Shown here: positions 25,852 to 34,363 of the stretch, piece after piece
Position numbering within the stretch: position 1 is the first letter of the stretch
Layout of the letters: every line of letters starts with the position of its first letter
Assembly (NCBI RefSeq): GCF_003688855.1
Contig: NZ_REFW01000001.1
Span: forward strand, 868,001 to 932,000
Direction of reading: 5' to 3'
Length of the DNA: 64,000 nt
Origin: Tessaracoccus antarcticus
GTDB taxonomy: Bacteria > Actinomycetota > Actinomycetes > Propionibacteriales > Propionibacteriaceae
Program-made: the position numbers and the translations under genes
Notes under the pieces: model-generated
Told to the model about the DNA's origin: nothing
The model's input: only the letters and a program-made list of their open reading frames with translations
Database searches by the model: none

Positions 25852-26424
25852 ATGACCACCAATACCCCCGTCATGCTGGCCCAGCTCGGCGAGCTCGCCG
25901 GCACCTGGACCATTGACCCGTCGCACAGCCAGATCGGCTTCACCGCCCGCCATGCGATGGTCACCAAGGTCCGCGGCGCCTTCAACGAGTTCGAGGGCAC
26001 TGTGATCGTCGACGCGGAGGACTTCTCCAAGTCCGTCGCAACCGTGACCATCCAGGCAACCAGCATCGACACCCGCAACGAGCAGCGCGACGGTCACCTG
26101 CGCAGCAACGACTTCCTCGCCATGGACGAGTACCCGGAGATCACCTTTGTCTCCACCGGGGTGTCCCGCACCGGCGACACCAGCCTTGAGCTCACCGGCG
26201 ACCTGACGATCAAGGGCACGACCAACCCCATCACGATCCCCTTTGACTTCGAGGGCACCGCCACCGACCCTTTCGGCAACCTCCGTGCGGGCTTCGAGGG
26301 CTCCGTGGTGATCAACCGGAAGGACTTCGGCGTGACCTGGAACGCTGCGCTCGAGACCGGAGGCGTGCTGGTCAGCGACAAGATCACCCTCGAGTTCGAA
26401 GTCTCCGCGATCAAGGACGCCTGA
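25852..26424 (+). CDS. YceI family lipocalin-like protein
   Basis: A 190-residue YceI-domain protein, a beta-barrel that binds isoprenoid-like molecules. The family start GTWTIDPSHSQIGFTARHAMVTKVRGAF is clear, followed by FLAMDEYPEITFVST, LTGDLTIKGTT and a late FGVTWNAALETGGVLVSD. No signal peptide is present, so it is probably cytoplasmic, as in many actinobacterial members. Two palindromic boxes 31-73 bases upstream tie it to the MarR regulon at 33.8 kb. The nitroreductase gene follows in the same direction after 119 bases. Confidence 0.93.
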   Translation: MTTNTPVMLAQLGELAGTWTIDPSHSQIGFTARHAMVTKVRGAFNEFEGTVIVDAEDFSKSVATVTIQATSIDTRNEQRDGHLRSNDFLAMDEYPEITFVSTGVSRTGDTSLELTGDLTIKGTTNPITIPFDFEGTATDPFGNLRAGFEGSVVINRKDFGVTWNAALETGGVLVSDKITLEFEVSAIKDA

Positions 26425-26543
26425 CTCGACGTCGGACGAATGCGTCACGCGCGCCGGCCCTGCATTCTTGGCGCCGGCCGCGTCGACAGGTCCACGGCCT
26501 CACCATCTCGACCCCCATCACCACCCACCGGGAGCCCCCTGCC

Positions 26544-27155
26544 ATGTCCGTTGATGCCCTTATCGAAAAGACCGCAGACACAGCCGCTGCGCTGCATCCC
26601 CTGCTCGCCGAGCGCTGGAGTCCTCGCGGCTTCGACCCGAGGCACAGTCTGGATGACGTGCAACTCACCGCCCTGCTCGAGGCGGCCCGCTGGGCACCCT
26701 CGGCCAACAACAGCCAGCCGTGGCGGTTCGTGGCGGGGCGACGCGGTGATGAGGTGTTCGACCAACTCGCCAAGCTGCTGCTGCCCGGAAACCAGACCTG
26801 GGCACCCGCGGCCAGCGCATTGATCCTCGCCGCGGCCCGCACGGTGAATGACACCGGGAGGGTGCTGCCGTGGGCGCTCTACGACACTGGACAGGCCATT
26901 GCGACGCTCACCGTGCAGGCGAGCGCTGACGGGTTGTTCGTCCACCAGATGGGCGGCTTCGACGCCGACGCCGCACGACTCCAGTTCGATCTCGGGGACA
27001 TCCTCACGCCTGTCGTCATGGTCGCGGTCGGTCGGCACGACCCCCAGGCACCGCTGGGGGAGCCGCTCGCGACACGTGAGCGTGCGCCGCGCACACGGGA
27101 GGCACTGGACGCACTCCTGCTGAACGATCCCTACCAGCGGCAACGGGCCGCCTGA
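26544..27155 (+). CDS. nitroreductase family protein
   Basis: A 203-residue flavin-dependent nitroreductase-fold protein. The N-terminal RWSPRGFDPRHSLDDVQLTALLEAARWAPSANNSQPWRF is the FMN-binding family signature (R-S-x-R-x-F and PSxxNxQPW), and the middle GQAIATLTVQASADGLFVHQMGGFD is typical. GGGAG precedes the ATG. It would reduce nitro compounds, quinones or similar electrophiles with NAD(P)H. Its place next to yceI and near pirin and WrbA suggests a response to redox-active compounds. Confidence 0.9.
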   Translation: MSVDALIEKTADTAAALHPLLAERWSPRGFDPRHSLDDVQLTALLEAARWAPSANNSQPWRFVAGRRGDEVFDQLAKLLLPGNQTWAPAASALILAAARTVNDTGRVLPWALYDTGQAIATLTVQASADGLFVHQMGGFDADAARLQFDLGDILTPVVMVAVGRHDPQAPLGEPLATRERAPRTREALDALLLNDPYQRQRAA

Positions 27156-27234
27156 ACCTCGGCGACAATGATTGTGCACCCCACACCACGGGCGAGCGAA
27201 CTGTGCCCGCTGCCCCGGCGAACAAGGAGGACCC

Positions 27235-28182
27235 ATGAGCGGACCCGTCGCAACAACAGATGCCTCGCCGACCATCGCCGACTGCGGCCACCCCAGTGCC
27301 CCGTGCGTCGAGGTGTCCGACAGCCGCGATGAGCGTGTGGGGAAGATCCGGGTCCGCCGTGCCCTGCCACGCAAGGGGCGTCGTATGGTGGGCGCCTGGT
27401 GCTTCGCCGACCACATGGGACCCGCTGACGTCACGGAGAACAGCGGCCTCGACGTGGGTCCGCACCCCCACATCGGGCTGCAGACCGTCACGTGGCTCAT
27501 CGATGGGGAAGTGCTGCACCGTGACAGCCTCGGCTCCGAACAGGTGATCAAGCCCGGGCAACTGAACCTCATGACCTCCGGTGGGGCCGTCTCCCACGCT
27601 GAGGAGGCCACCGGTCACTACCGCGGCACGCTGGAGGGCATCCAGCTCTGGGTCGCTCTCCCGGAGGCAACACGACACGGCGACGGTGCGTTCGAGCACC
27701 ACGTCGACCTGCCCCGGGCGGAGATTGACGCAGCGGTGGCCACGGTCCTGGTGGGCGACTTCGGTGAGTTGGTCAGCCCGGCGCGCCACGACACCCCGCT
27801 GGTGGGTGTCGATCTCGACATGCACGGTCCCACGCTGGTGCCTCTGAACCCCGAATGGGAGTACGCCCTGGTGGTGTTGGAGGGCAGGATCGGCATCGAC
27901 GGCCGGCCCCTCCCGCCCGGAAAGCTCGGCTACCTTGGCCGCGGCCGGAGCGAGCTACTCCTGGACGTGGCTGCACCTGCCCGTGTGATGCTGCTGGGTG
28001 GGGAGCCGTTCGAGGAACCCATCACGATGTGGTGGAATTTCGTGGCCCGCAATCGCGCGGAAATTGACTCTGCGTACGCGTCATGGTCAGCGCAGGATGA
28101 AAGGTTCGGACGTGTACGCTCCAGTCTTCCGCTCATTCCCGCGAAAGCGCCCTTCTGGCAGCAGGATCAAGGAGTCTGGTGA
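27235..28182 (+). CDS. pirin family protein
   Basis: A 315-residue bicupin. The pirin signature appears as VGAWCFADHMGPADV, DVGPHPHIGLQTVTWLIDGEVLHRDSLGS (metal-binding His and Glu) and LNLMTSGGAVSHAEEA. The second cupin (EPFEEPITMWWNFVARN near the C-terminus) is typical. AAGGAGG precedes ATG 27235. Pirins include quercetinase-like dioxygenases and redox sensors; which applies here is unknown. It lies 79 bases after the nitroreductase. Confidence 0.92.
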   Translation: MSGPVATTDASPTIADCGHPSAPCVEVSDSRDERVGKIRVRRALPRKGRRMVGAWCFADHMGPADVTENSGLDVGPHPHIGLQTVTWLIDGEVLHRDSLGSEQVIKPGQLNLMTSGGAVSHAEEATGHYRGTLEGIQLWVALPEATRHGDGAFEHHVDLPRAEIDAAVATVLVGDFGELVSPARHDTPLVGVDLDMHGPTLVPLNPEWEYALVVLEGRIGIDGRPLPPGKLGYLGRGRSELLLDVAAPARVMLLGGEPFEEPITMWWNFVARNRAEIDSAYASWSAQDERFGRVRSSLPLIPAKAPFWQQDQGVW

Positions 28183-28219
28183 AAATCGTGGCAGACACCT
28201 ACAGGAATGAAGGACGGGC

Positions 28220-28525
28220 ATGACCGACCACGTCATTGACGCACCTGAGCGACAGAGGTTCGAGATCGTTCGCGATGGTGAGGTGCTCGGCCATGCGGCG
28301 TACCAGAAGACTGATGAGATGATCGTCTTCACCCATACCGAGATCAACCCCTCGTACGAGGGGCAGGGCGTCGGTGGTCGACTCGTCCGCCATGCCCTGG
28401 ACCACGTGAGGGACAGTGGCCTCAAGGTACTGCCGATCTGTCCATTCGTGCAGGCGTGGATGTCTCGACATCCCGAGTATCAGGACCTGGACTACCGACG
28501 CCCAGCCAGCAATGTGACGGACTGA
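28220..28525 (+). CDS. small GNAT-type N-acetyltransferase (YjdJ-like)
   Basis: A 101-residue compact GNAT fold. VFTHTEINPSYEGQGVGGRLVRHALDHVRDSGLKVLPICPFVQAWMSRHPEYQDL contains the acetyl-CoA pyrophosphate loop (Q/RxGxG/A: EGQGVGG) and the family-specific CPFVxxWxxRHPEY ending. These small proteins resemble human GTLF3B/NATD1; substrates are unknown. It starts 37 bases after pirin on the same strand and may be co-transcribed. Confidence 0.9.
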   Translation: MTDHVIDAPERQRFEIVRDGEVLGHAAYQKTDEMIVFTHTEINPSYEGQGVGGRLVRHALDHVRDSGLKVLPICPFVQAWMSRHPEYQDLDYRRPASNVTD

Positions 28526-28744
28526 AAAGTCGCGACCCAAAGATAGAAAGTACGCGACAGGGCCGTGATTCGCGCGTAGCCTTTCCGGTATTGCCGTCCA
28601 ACGTGGATCACGTGAACTGGTAAGGATGCTCGATCGTGGACAGAGGATCTGCCTGCCCCAAATTTCCACGGCTCGTCGCGGACGCGATACACAAGTTTCT
28701 TGGATGAACCCCTCATTTTTTAATGGAGACGGAAGGACAATGCA

Positions 28745-29032
28745 ATGACCTGCACGCATCTCGACAACCTCACTGTCGCAGAACCGACAACACCTGACGG
28801 GTGCGGGGAATGTCTCCAGGACGGCAGCACATGGGTGCACCTCCGCCTGTGCATGGACTGCGGCCATGTCGGGTGCTGCGACTCCTCGCCCAACAAGCAC
28901 GCCACCGCCCACAACATTGCTACCGGTCACTCCGTCATCCAGTCCTTCGAGCCCGGAGAGCGATGGGCCTACTGCTACACGGACGACGAGATGCTCGGAG
29001 ACGTGGGCGCAGAGTTGGACCGCAGCTACTGA
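28745..29032 (+). CDS. UBP-type zinc finger protein
   Basis: A 95-residue single-domain protein. The Zn ligands of a UBP (ZnF-UBP) finger are in place: CTHL, CGECLQDG, LCMDCGHVGCCDSSPNKHATAH, and the ending HSVIQSFEPGERWAYCYTDD. Eukaryotic UBP fingers bind free ubiquitin C-termini; bacterial stand-alone versions have no defined partner. The 219-base gap before it is comparatively A/T-rich and holds no gene. GGAAGG lies upstream of the ATG. Confidence 0.9.
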   Translation: MTCTHLDNLTVAEPTTPDGCGECLQDGSTWVHLRLCMDCGHVGCCDSSPNKHATAHNIATGHSVIQSFEPGERWAYCYTDDEMLGDVGAELDRSY

Positions 29033-29206
29033 GCGAGACGGGAACTCCCGGAGACGGTTGACCGGGAACGCGATGCGCCTGAGGGCGTCAGCGCGAGCGA
29101 TGGCGGCGATCGGTCCGTCGCGGATCCAGCTCTCCCCCCTGACCTGGGTCCTCGTGTCGTGGCCAAGCAGCCCCCGGAGCCGGATGCGGCGCTGAGGGTT
29201 TTCCTG

Positions 29207-29857
29207 TCAGACGTGAGTCTTTCTGGCGAGTCCATGGCTGGTGATGAAATAGAAGACGGGCAGGGCGAGGAGCAGCACTAGCGGCGCCGCGACGGAAGTA
29301 ACAGAACCGAGCGCACCGGCCGCCGTATAGCCAAGTATTCCCGTCCACGCGCGCACCCTCTCCCTGCGGAAGAACGCCGCATCCACTCCCGTCAGCAGAT
29401 CCGGGTGGCGGCCCAAGTAGGAAAAGATCAGCAACCAGGACGCGCACATCAGCCCTGCGACCAGTGCATAGAGTGCGACTGCAACGCTGATGTTGCGTGG
29501 GTCGCCGTCCTGGATGGCGGTGGCGAGTACCGACGTGGGGAACGGCAGGAATGCCGTCGTCAGGAGAAGGACCAGGTTGGTCAGGTTAAGACCTTTGTCG
29601 ATCCGTTGGATGCGGTTGAACAGCGCGTGATGGTTCAGCCAGATGACCCCGACGTAGAGGAACGAGGTCAGGTATCCCAGGTACGCCGGCCACTGCGCGA
29701 GCAGATCACCCAGCAAACCGGACGGTTCCGACGTGGGTGCGCGCACGTCGAGAATCAGCAACGTGATCACGATCGCAAAGACCCCGTCACTGAACGCCTC
29801 GGTCCGTCCCGTCACCGCCAAACGCGCCGGATCCATGTCCTGTGGTTCTTGGTTCAT
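29207..29857 (-). CDS. TMEM175-family potassium channel-like protein
   Basis: A 216-residue six-helix membrane protein of the DUF1211/TMEM175 family. The selectivity-related signature R-x-E-AFSDGVFAIVITLLILDV is in the first helix, then GVIWLNHHALFNRI as usual for bacterial members. The bacterial proteins form tetrameric K+-permeable channels. The ATG at 29857 puts a short soluble tail before the first helix. It stands alone; the 170 bases upstream of its stop toward the zinc-finger gene hold no gene. Confidence 0.9.
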   Translation of the reverse strand: MNQEPQDMDPARLAVTGRTEAFSDGVFAIVITLLILDVRAPTSEPSGLLGDLLAQWPAYLGYLTSFLYVGVIWLNHHALFNRIQRIDKGLNLTNLVLLLTTAFLPFPTSVLATAIQDGDPRNISVAVALYALVAGLMCASWLLIFSYLGRHPDLLTGVDAAFFRRERVRAWTGILGYTAAGALGSVTSVAAPLVLLLALPVFYFITSHGLARKTHV

Positions 29858-29959
29858 CCCTGTGCCTTTGTCGGTTTGGGTGTGGCTGCAGCGACCCCGC
29901 TGAAGCGCGGTGGACGCGATACGCGAACTCATGGTGGCTGATGGCTCAGGGTGATGAGC

Positions 29960-30907
29960 TCAGCGACGGTGGTCCCAGCGATCCGGATCATGCTCCAGGC
30001 CATCCCTGTCCCAGCCGCCACGCTCGGCTGCGGCATCGTAGGTGCTCTGCAGGAACTCCATCAGCGCCGCATCCGGATCCGGTGCGGTGCGCACCGCTTC
30101 GTAGGGCAGAAGAAATTGACCGTTCTCCTGACTGTATAAGGCTCCTGCCGGGCCCACGGGAGAGTTGGCGAAGCCCTCTGGCTCCGGGTAGGCGTAGGAG
30201 TAGAACGCGCCTTCGTCTCCGCCACCCGGCCAGAACCCGCAGCTGCTGAGCTCGTGGGAGTAGCCCTCCTCCATCACCCAGTCGCCGCAGTTCGGGGCCC
30301 CTCCCGGGTGCGTCGGTGCGGTGCGGCCGGAGAAGCGGGTGCACGCAAGGTCCACGGCGCCCCAGAAGAAGTGCACGGGGCTGACCTTGCCGATGAAGTG
30401 TGAACGGAACTGCTGCATCACGCGATCGGCCTGCACCAGTTGGCGCCAGAAGAGATGGGCGGCCCGGGCGTCATACGACGCGTGTTGGTGGTCTTCCGCA
30501 AACGGGATGGCCGGATCCACCTCGTTGGGGGTGGCCCGGATCTCCGTTTCGATGCCCAGCTCGTCTAGTGCCTGCATGAGTTCGCTGTAGAACTGAGCCA
30601 CAGGCTTGGGTTCCAGAGCGACTAACCGGGTGCCGCCGTCGTCGGTGCGGATGCGCAACTGGTGGTCCACGAAGTCGAACTCGATGTCGAACATCCGCGA
30701 TCGGCCGTAGGGGATGGACGACGTCGTCAGGCCGCGCGGGCTGACATACAGCGTCACGTTCCACCAGTGGTTCACGAGAGGCGCGTGCACGAGACGGATT
30801 TTGCCGACGATCTGGGTCCACATGTGGAGCGTGTCACGAGTGTCAGCCCAATCCTCCACGCGCAGGCTGGGCCACGTGGGCGTGCTCTGCCGTCTGGTGG
30901 CGGTCAT
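29960..30907 (-). CDS. DUF5996 family protein
   Basis: A 315-residue protein matching the DUF5996 family as I recall it: WPSLRVEDWADTRDTLHMWTQIVGKIRL, NHWWNVTLYVSPRGLTTS, FDIEFDFVDHQL, and the late VHFFWGAVDLACTRFSGR with a PGGAPNCGDWVMEEGYSHE loop. The His, Trp and Cys clusters suggest a metal site, but no activity is established. It begins inside the stop codon of the NmrA-like gene (ATGA), so the two are translated together and may act in one step. Confidence 0.85.
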   Translation of the reverse strand: MTATRRQSTPTWPSLRVEDWADTRDTLHMWTQIVGKIRLVHAPLVNHWWNVTLYVSPRGLTTSSIPYGRSRMFDIEFDFVDHQLRIRTDDGGTRLVALEPKPVAQFYSELMQALDELGIETEIRATPNEVDPAIPFAEDHQHASYDARAAHLFWRQLVQADRVMQQFRSHFIGKVSPVHFFWGAVDLACTRFSGRTAPTHPGGAPNCGDWVMEEGYSHELSSCGFWPGGGDEGAFYSYAYPEPEGFANSPVGPAGALYSQENGQFLLPYEAVRTAPDPDAALMEFLQSTYDAAAERGGWDRDGLEHDPDRWDHRR

Positions 30908-31761
30908 TTCGAGACTCCCAACGTCCGTGTGGCCCAGTCGGCGAACGAGGTCCAGCCCACATTCGGATGGCTGGCGTGTAGGGCCTCCACATCCACCTGG
31001 TAGCCGTCTCCCCGGAGAAAATTCCACATGGCGAGCATGTCGTCGCTCCCGATTGTGCTGAGCTGCACCTCGTGGTGGCGCACGGTGCGGCCCAACGGCT
31101 TGGTCAAGGCCTCGGCCATCTGCGTCGGTGTGGGGTCGTCGCTGGCGAGCTCAATGCGCTCCCCGATGAAACGGTCGGGATCCATGAGGACGGTCGCGGC
31201 GAAGCGGCCGAGGTCGGCTCTGGACAGCTGTTGCAGGCGACGGTCCGCGGGGAGCGGAAGCTCAAGCACGCCAGCGCGAATCTGCTGCTCACCACCGAGG
31301 GCGTTGTCGAAGAAGTAGGTGGGTCCCAGAATCGTGAACGGCACGTCCCCGGCGGCCAGTTCCTTCTCGACCACCGCCTTGCTTTCGAAGTGTGGCACGC
31401 GGCTGTCCTGGGTGGCGCCGGCGACAGAGCTGAAGACCAGATGTGGGAGCCTGGCTTCGTGGGCCGCCGACTGGATTGCCCGGCCCTGCATGACTTCCGC
31501 AGCAGGTCCGGATTCGAATGGTGTGGTCAGGGCGAACGCACCCGCGACCCCACGCATGGCTGCAGTCAGCGATTCGCTGTCGCCCAGAGAACCCTTCACC
31601 AGTTCCACGCCACGGGACTTCAGGTGGCGAGCCGAGTTCGAGGCCTCGTCCCGCACGAGTGCGCGAACTGTGACATGGCGTTCCAGTAATGCTTCAACGA
31701 CCGCCCCGCCCTGTCCGCCTGTGGCTCCGAGCACCAGTAGTGGCAGTTCAGTCTTCGTCAT
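30904..31761 (-). CDS. NmrA-like NAD(P)-binding protein
   Basis: A 285-residue atypical short-chain dehydrogenase. The dinucleotide motif LVLGATGGQGGAVVEALL is at the N-terminus. VRALVRDEASNSARHL suggests NADP preference, VFSSVAGATQDSRVPHFESKAVVE is the NmrA/HSCARG pattern, and FTILGPTYFFDN follows. Such proteins sense redox state or reduce quinones and enones. GGAGGGAAT precedes ATG 31761. It is the first gene of a pair with DUF5996; the upstream 90 bases separate it from the FMN reductase. Confidence 0.9.
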   Translation of the reverse strand: MTKTELPLLVLGATGGQGGAVVEALLERHVTVRALVRDEASNSARHLKSRGVELVKGSLGDSESLTAAMRGVAGAFALTTPFESGPAAEVMQGRAIQSAAHEARLPHLVFSSVAGATQDSRVPHFESKAVVEKELAAGDVPFTILGPTYFFDNALGGEQQIRAGVLELPLPADRRLQQLSRADLGRFAATVLMDPDRFIGERIELASDDPTPTQMAEALTKPLGRTVRHHEVQLSTIGSDDMLAMWNFLRGDGYQVDVEALHASHPNVGWTSFADWATRTLGVSK

Positions 31762-31851
31762 GACGATTCCCTCCGTTGGTTGCACCATCGAACATTCTGC
31801 CTCGTGGGCTGGTCCATGGACTGGTGTGCGCCCATGGACAGCGAATGGTGT

Positions 31852-32472
31852 TCAGCGCCCGCTGGCCTGCCGCAGCAGCTTGTCGAACGGGGTCGGCTCC
31901 GCGAATTCGTCCTCGACAGTTCGCCGGTTACCCAGGGACCCGGCCGGTGCGGATGCCTTCCCCATCAGTGCGGCGAGCTCGCCCGCGGCCCGCGCTGATC
32001 GACGGTCGAGACCGTCGTCGCCGAAGTCATCGGTTGCGGCAAAGACACCTGTCGGCACCACGACGGCATGCAGGTAGGAGAACAGGGGGCGCAGGGCGTG
32101 TTCGATCACCAGTGAGTGCCGTGCTGTCCCCGCTGTGGCGGCTACCAGGACCGGCTTGCCGTCGAGGACTCCCTCCTCCAGCACGTCGAAGAAATTCTTG
32201 AACAGGCCGGAGTATGAGGCGGAGAAGACGGGTGTCACGGCGATGATTCCGTCGGCCCTGCGCACCACCTCGATTGCTTCACCGAGCTTGACTCCGGGGA
32301 ATCCGGTGAGCAGGTGGTCCGTGATCTGGTGGGCGAGATCCCGGAGTTCGATCGTGGTGACCTCCACTCCCGCGCCCAGAGCCTCGACGGTGTCGGAGGT
32401 GAGCCCATCAGCCAGGAGACGTGTGGAGGAGGGGTTGGACAGACCGGCAGAGACGACGACCAGCGATGTCAT
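31852..32472 (-). CDS. LLM-partnered FMN reductase (CE1759 type)
   Basis: A 206-residue NAD(P)H-dependent FMN reductase with flavodoxin-like fold. VVVSAGLSNPSSTRLLADGL is the phosphate loop, GIIAVTPVFSASYSGLFKNFFDVLEEGVLDGKPVLVAATAGTARHSL the flavin site. It supplies reduced FMN to the luciferase-like monooxygenase with which it overlaps by ATGA. This order and sequence match the CE1758/CE1759 pair. It is part of the operon facing marR across operator boxes. Confidence 0.92.
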   Translation of the reverse strand: MTSLVVVSAGLSNPSSTRLLADGLTSDTVEALGAGVEVTTIELRDLAHQITDHLLTGFPGVKLGEAIEVVRRADGIIAVTPVFSASYSGLFKNFFDVLEEGVLDGKPVLVAATAGTARHSLVIEHALRPLFSYLHAVVVPTGVFAATDDFGDDGLDRRSARAAGELAALMGKASAPAGSLGNRRTVEDEFAEPTPFDKLLRQASGR

Positions 32473-33620
32473 GCGGACACCTCCATGAGGTCCTCAGCGC
32501 GGTGACCGGTCGCGGCGTCTGCCTCGGCGTACACCGTGGAATCCTTGCCGCCGCCTGCCTTGGCAACCATGGATGCATGGGTGGGGGCCTCGGGGATGTG
32601 TGCGGGTCGGCCTTCGGCGAATCCCTTGCGCATCTCCGGCAGGATGTCACCGAGGAGGTCGAGCTGCTCGAGTACCGTCTTGAGCGGCAGCCCGGCGTGG
32701 TCGATGAGAAACAGTTGGCGCTGGTAGTCGCCGGCGTAGTCACGGAATGACAGGGTCTTCTCCAGGATCTGCTGGGGTGAGCCGACGCTCAGCGGGGTTC
32801 CGTCCACGAACTGCTCCAGCGACGGGCCGTGCCCGTAGACCGGGGCGTTGTCGAAGTAGGGACGGAAGTCCTTCCAGGCGTCCTGGCTGTTCTTGCGCAT
32901 GAAGAACTGGCCACCCAGACCGACGATCGCGGTATCGGACGGACCGTGACCGTGCTTCTCCCACTGTTGCCGGTAGAGACGGATCATCTGTTCGGCGTGC
33001 GTCGAGGGCCAGAAGATGTGGTTGTGGAAGTAGCCGTCGCCGTAGAAGGCGGCCTGTTCGGCGATCTCGGGGCTGCGGATGGAGCCGTGCCACACGAACG
33101 GGGGGACGCCATCGAGTGGTCGCGGTGTGGAGGTGTATCCCTGGAGGGGGGTACGGAACCGGCCCTTCCAGGTGACGACGTCCTCGCGCCAGAGTTGGTG
33201 CAGCAGTGCGTAGTTCTCGATGGCCAGGTTGATGCCCTGGCGGATGTCCTTGCCGAACCAGGGATAGACGGGCCCGGTGTTGCCGCGACCCATCATGAGG
33301 TCGACGCGGCCACCGGAGAGGTGTTGGAGCTTCGCGTAGTCCTCGGCGAGCAGTACGGGGTCGTTGGTGGTGATCAGGGTGGTCGCCGTGGACATGATCA
33401 AGTTCTTGGTCTGTGCGGCGATCCAGGCCAGTGTCGTGGTGGGCGCCGAGGAGATGAAGGGCGGGTTGTGGTGTTCCCCGGTCGCGAACACGTCAAGGCC
33501 GATGTCGTCGGCCTTCTTGGCGATCTCGACCTGGGCCTGGATGCGCTCGAATTCGGTCGGGGTGCGGCCTGTGGTGGGGTCGGTGGTGACGTCGCCGACG
33601 CTGAAGATGCCGATCTGCAT
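32469..33620 (-). CDS. luciferase-like FMN-dependent monooxygenase (CE1758 type)
   Basis: A 383-residue bacterial luciferase-fold (TIM barrel) flavin monooxygenase using FMNH2 and O2. Opening MQIGIFSVGDVTTDPTTGRTP, then LDVFATGEHHNPPFISSAP, LSGGRVDLMMGRGNTGPVYPWFGKDI and VWHGSIRSPEIAEQAA are family features. GGAGG lies just before ATG 33620. Downstream FMN reductase is coupled. The divergent marR-wrbA pair and intervening palindromes suggest induction by an electrophile or redox-cycling compound; the true substrate is unknown. Confidence 0.92.
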   Translation of the reverse strand: MQIGIFSVGDVTTDPTTGRTPTEFERIQAQVEIAKKADDIGLDVFATGEHHNPPFISSAPTTTLAWIAAQTKNLIMSTATTLITTNDPVLLAEDYAKLQHLSGGRVDLMMGRGNTGPVYPWFGKDIRQGINLAIENYALLHQLWREDVVTWKGRFRTPLQGYTSTPRPLDGVPPFVWHGSIRSPEIAEQAAFYGDGYFHNHIFWPSTHAEQMIRLYRQQWEKHGHGPSDTAIVGLGGQFFMRKNSQDAWKDFRPYFDNAPVYGHGPSLEQFVDGTPLSVGSPQQILEKTLSFRDYAGDYQRQLFLIDHAGLPLKTVLEQLDLLGDILPEMRKGFAEGRPAHIPEAPTHASMVAKAGGGKDSTVYAEADAATGHRAEDLMEVSA

Positions 33621-33666
33621 GCTGGGCCTCCGGGAAGTGTGATGGTCAACCGCCACCCTGTGTTGG

Positions 33667-33707
33667 TGACGTATCACCTACATTACCAGATATGGTTGAC
33701 ATGTCAA
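33667..33707. promoter_or_regulatory. MarR operators in the divergent LLM/marR region, proximal to LLM
   Basis: A perfect 12-base palindrome TTGACATGTCAA lies at 33696-33707 and a related TGACGTATCA at 33667-33676, 47-76 bases upstream of the monooxygenase start. The same sequence precedes yceI and marR. Confidence 0.7.
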
Positions 33708-33809
33708 CTACATCTGGTGAGGGTTTCGGCCGTTCTGTGCGTTGGCGCACTGTCCCGTCGGTCCTCGGGTTCCGCTCCAGGGCGAATGGGGCGGTACGGG
33801 AACTTGTAT

Positions 33810-33821
33810 GTGACATGTCAA
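33810..33821 (+). promoter_or_regulatory. MarR operator upstream of marR
   Basis: GTGACATGTCAA, 23 bases before the marR ATG. At this distance it would overlap the marR -10 region, fitting autorepression. Confidence 0.7.
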
Positions 33822-33844
33822 CTATGTGGGCTACGATGGGGGCT

Positions 33845-34363
33845 ATGAATTCCACCACCCCCTGGCTCTCTGAGGCCGAGCAGCGCGCCTGGCGAAGCTG
33901 GCTCTCTGTCAATGCCCAACTGCCGACGGTCCTGCATCGGCAACTGCAGCGCGACTCGGGCTTGTCCCTGCAGGACTTCGAGGTTCTTGTCCACCTCACC
34001 GAGACCACGGACAACCGCTCAAGGGTTGCTGATCTGGCCCAGGCCCTGCAATGGGAGCGCAGCCGCCTGTCCCACCACATCAAGCGCATGGAAGCTCGGG
34101 GACTGGTTCTTCGCGAGGAATGTCTTGAGGATGGGCGCGGGGCCTGGGTCGTGCTGACGGAGCCGGGCCTCACGGCCATCGAGAACGCGGCCCCCAGTCA
34201 TGCACAGACGGTGGAGGAACGGGTGTTCGATCCGCTCAGCAAACGAGAACTCGACGGCTTCAGCAGGGCAGTGGACAAGGTGTTGTTCCACCTCAACCAA
34301 CCCGTCTCAGGCACACTTGTACCGTCCGGTACAAAGACATCACCACGGGAGGAAATCGCATGA
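33845..34363 (+). CDS. MarR-family transcriptional regulator
   Basis: A 172-residue winged-helix repressor. The recognition region RVADLAQALQWERSRLSHHIKRMEARGLVLREECLEDGRGAWVVLT (about residues 60-105) is the MarR DNA-binding core including the D-x-R wing. The N-terminal WRSWLSVNAQLPTVLHRQL is the dimer helix of the actinobacterial subgroup. ATG 33845 is used; ATG 33836 adds three residues. It is coupled to wrbA by ATGA and flanked by its likely operators, so autoregulation is expected. Confidence 0.92.
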   Translation: MNSTTPWLSEAEQRAWRSWLSVNAQLPTVLHRQLQRDSGLSLQDFEVLVHLTETTDNRSRVADLAQALQWERSRLSHHIKRMEARGLVLREECLEDGRGAWVVLTEPGLTAIENAAPSHAQTVEERVFDPLSKRELDGFSRAVDKVLFHLNQPVSGTLVPSGTKTSPREEIA

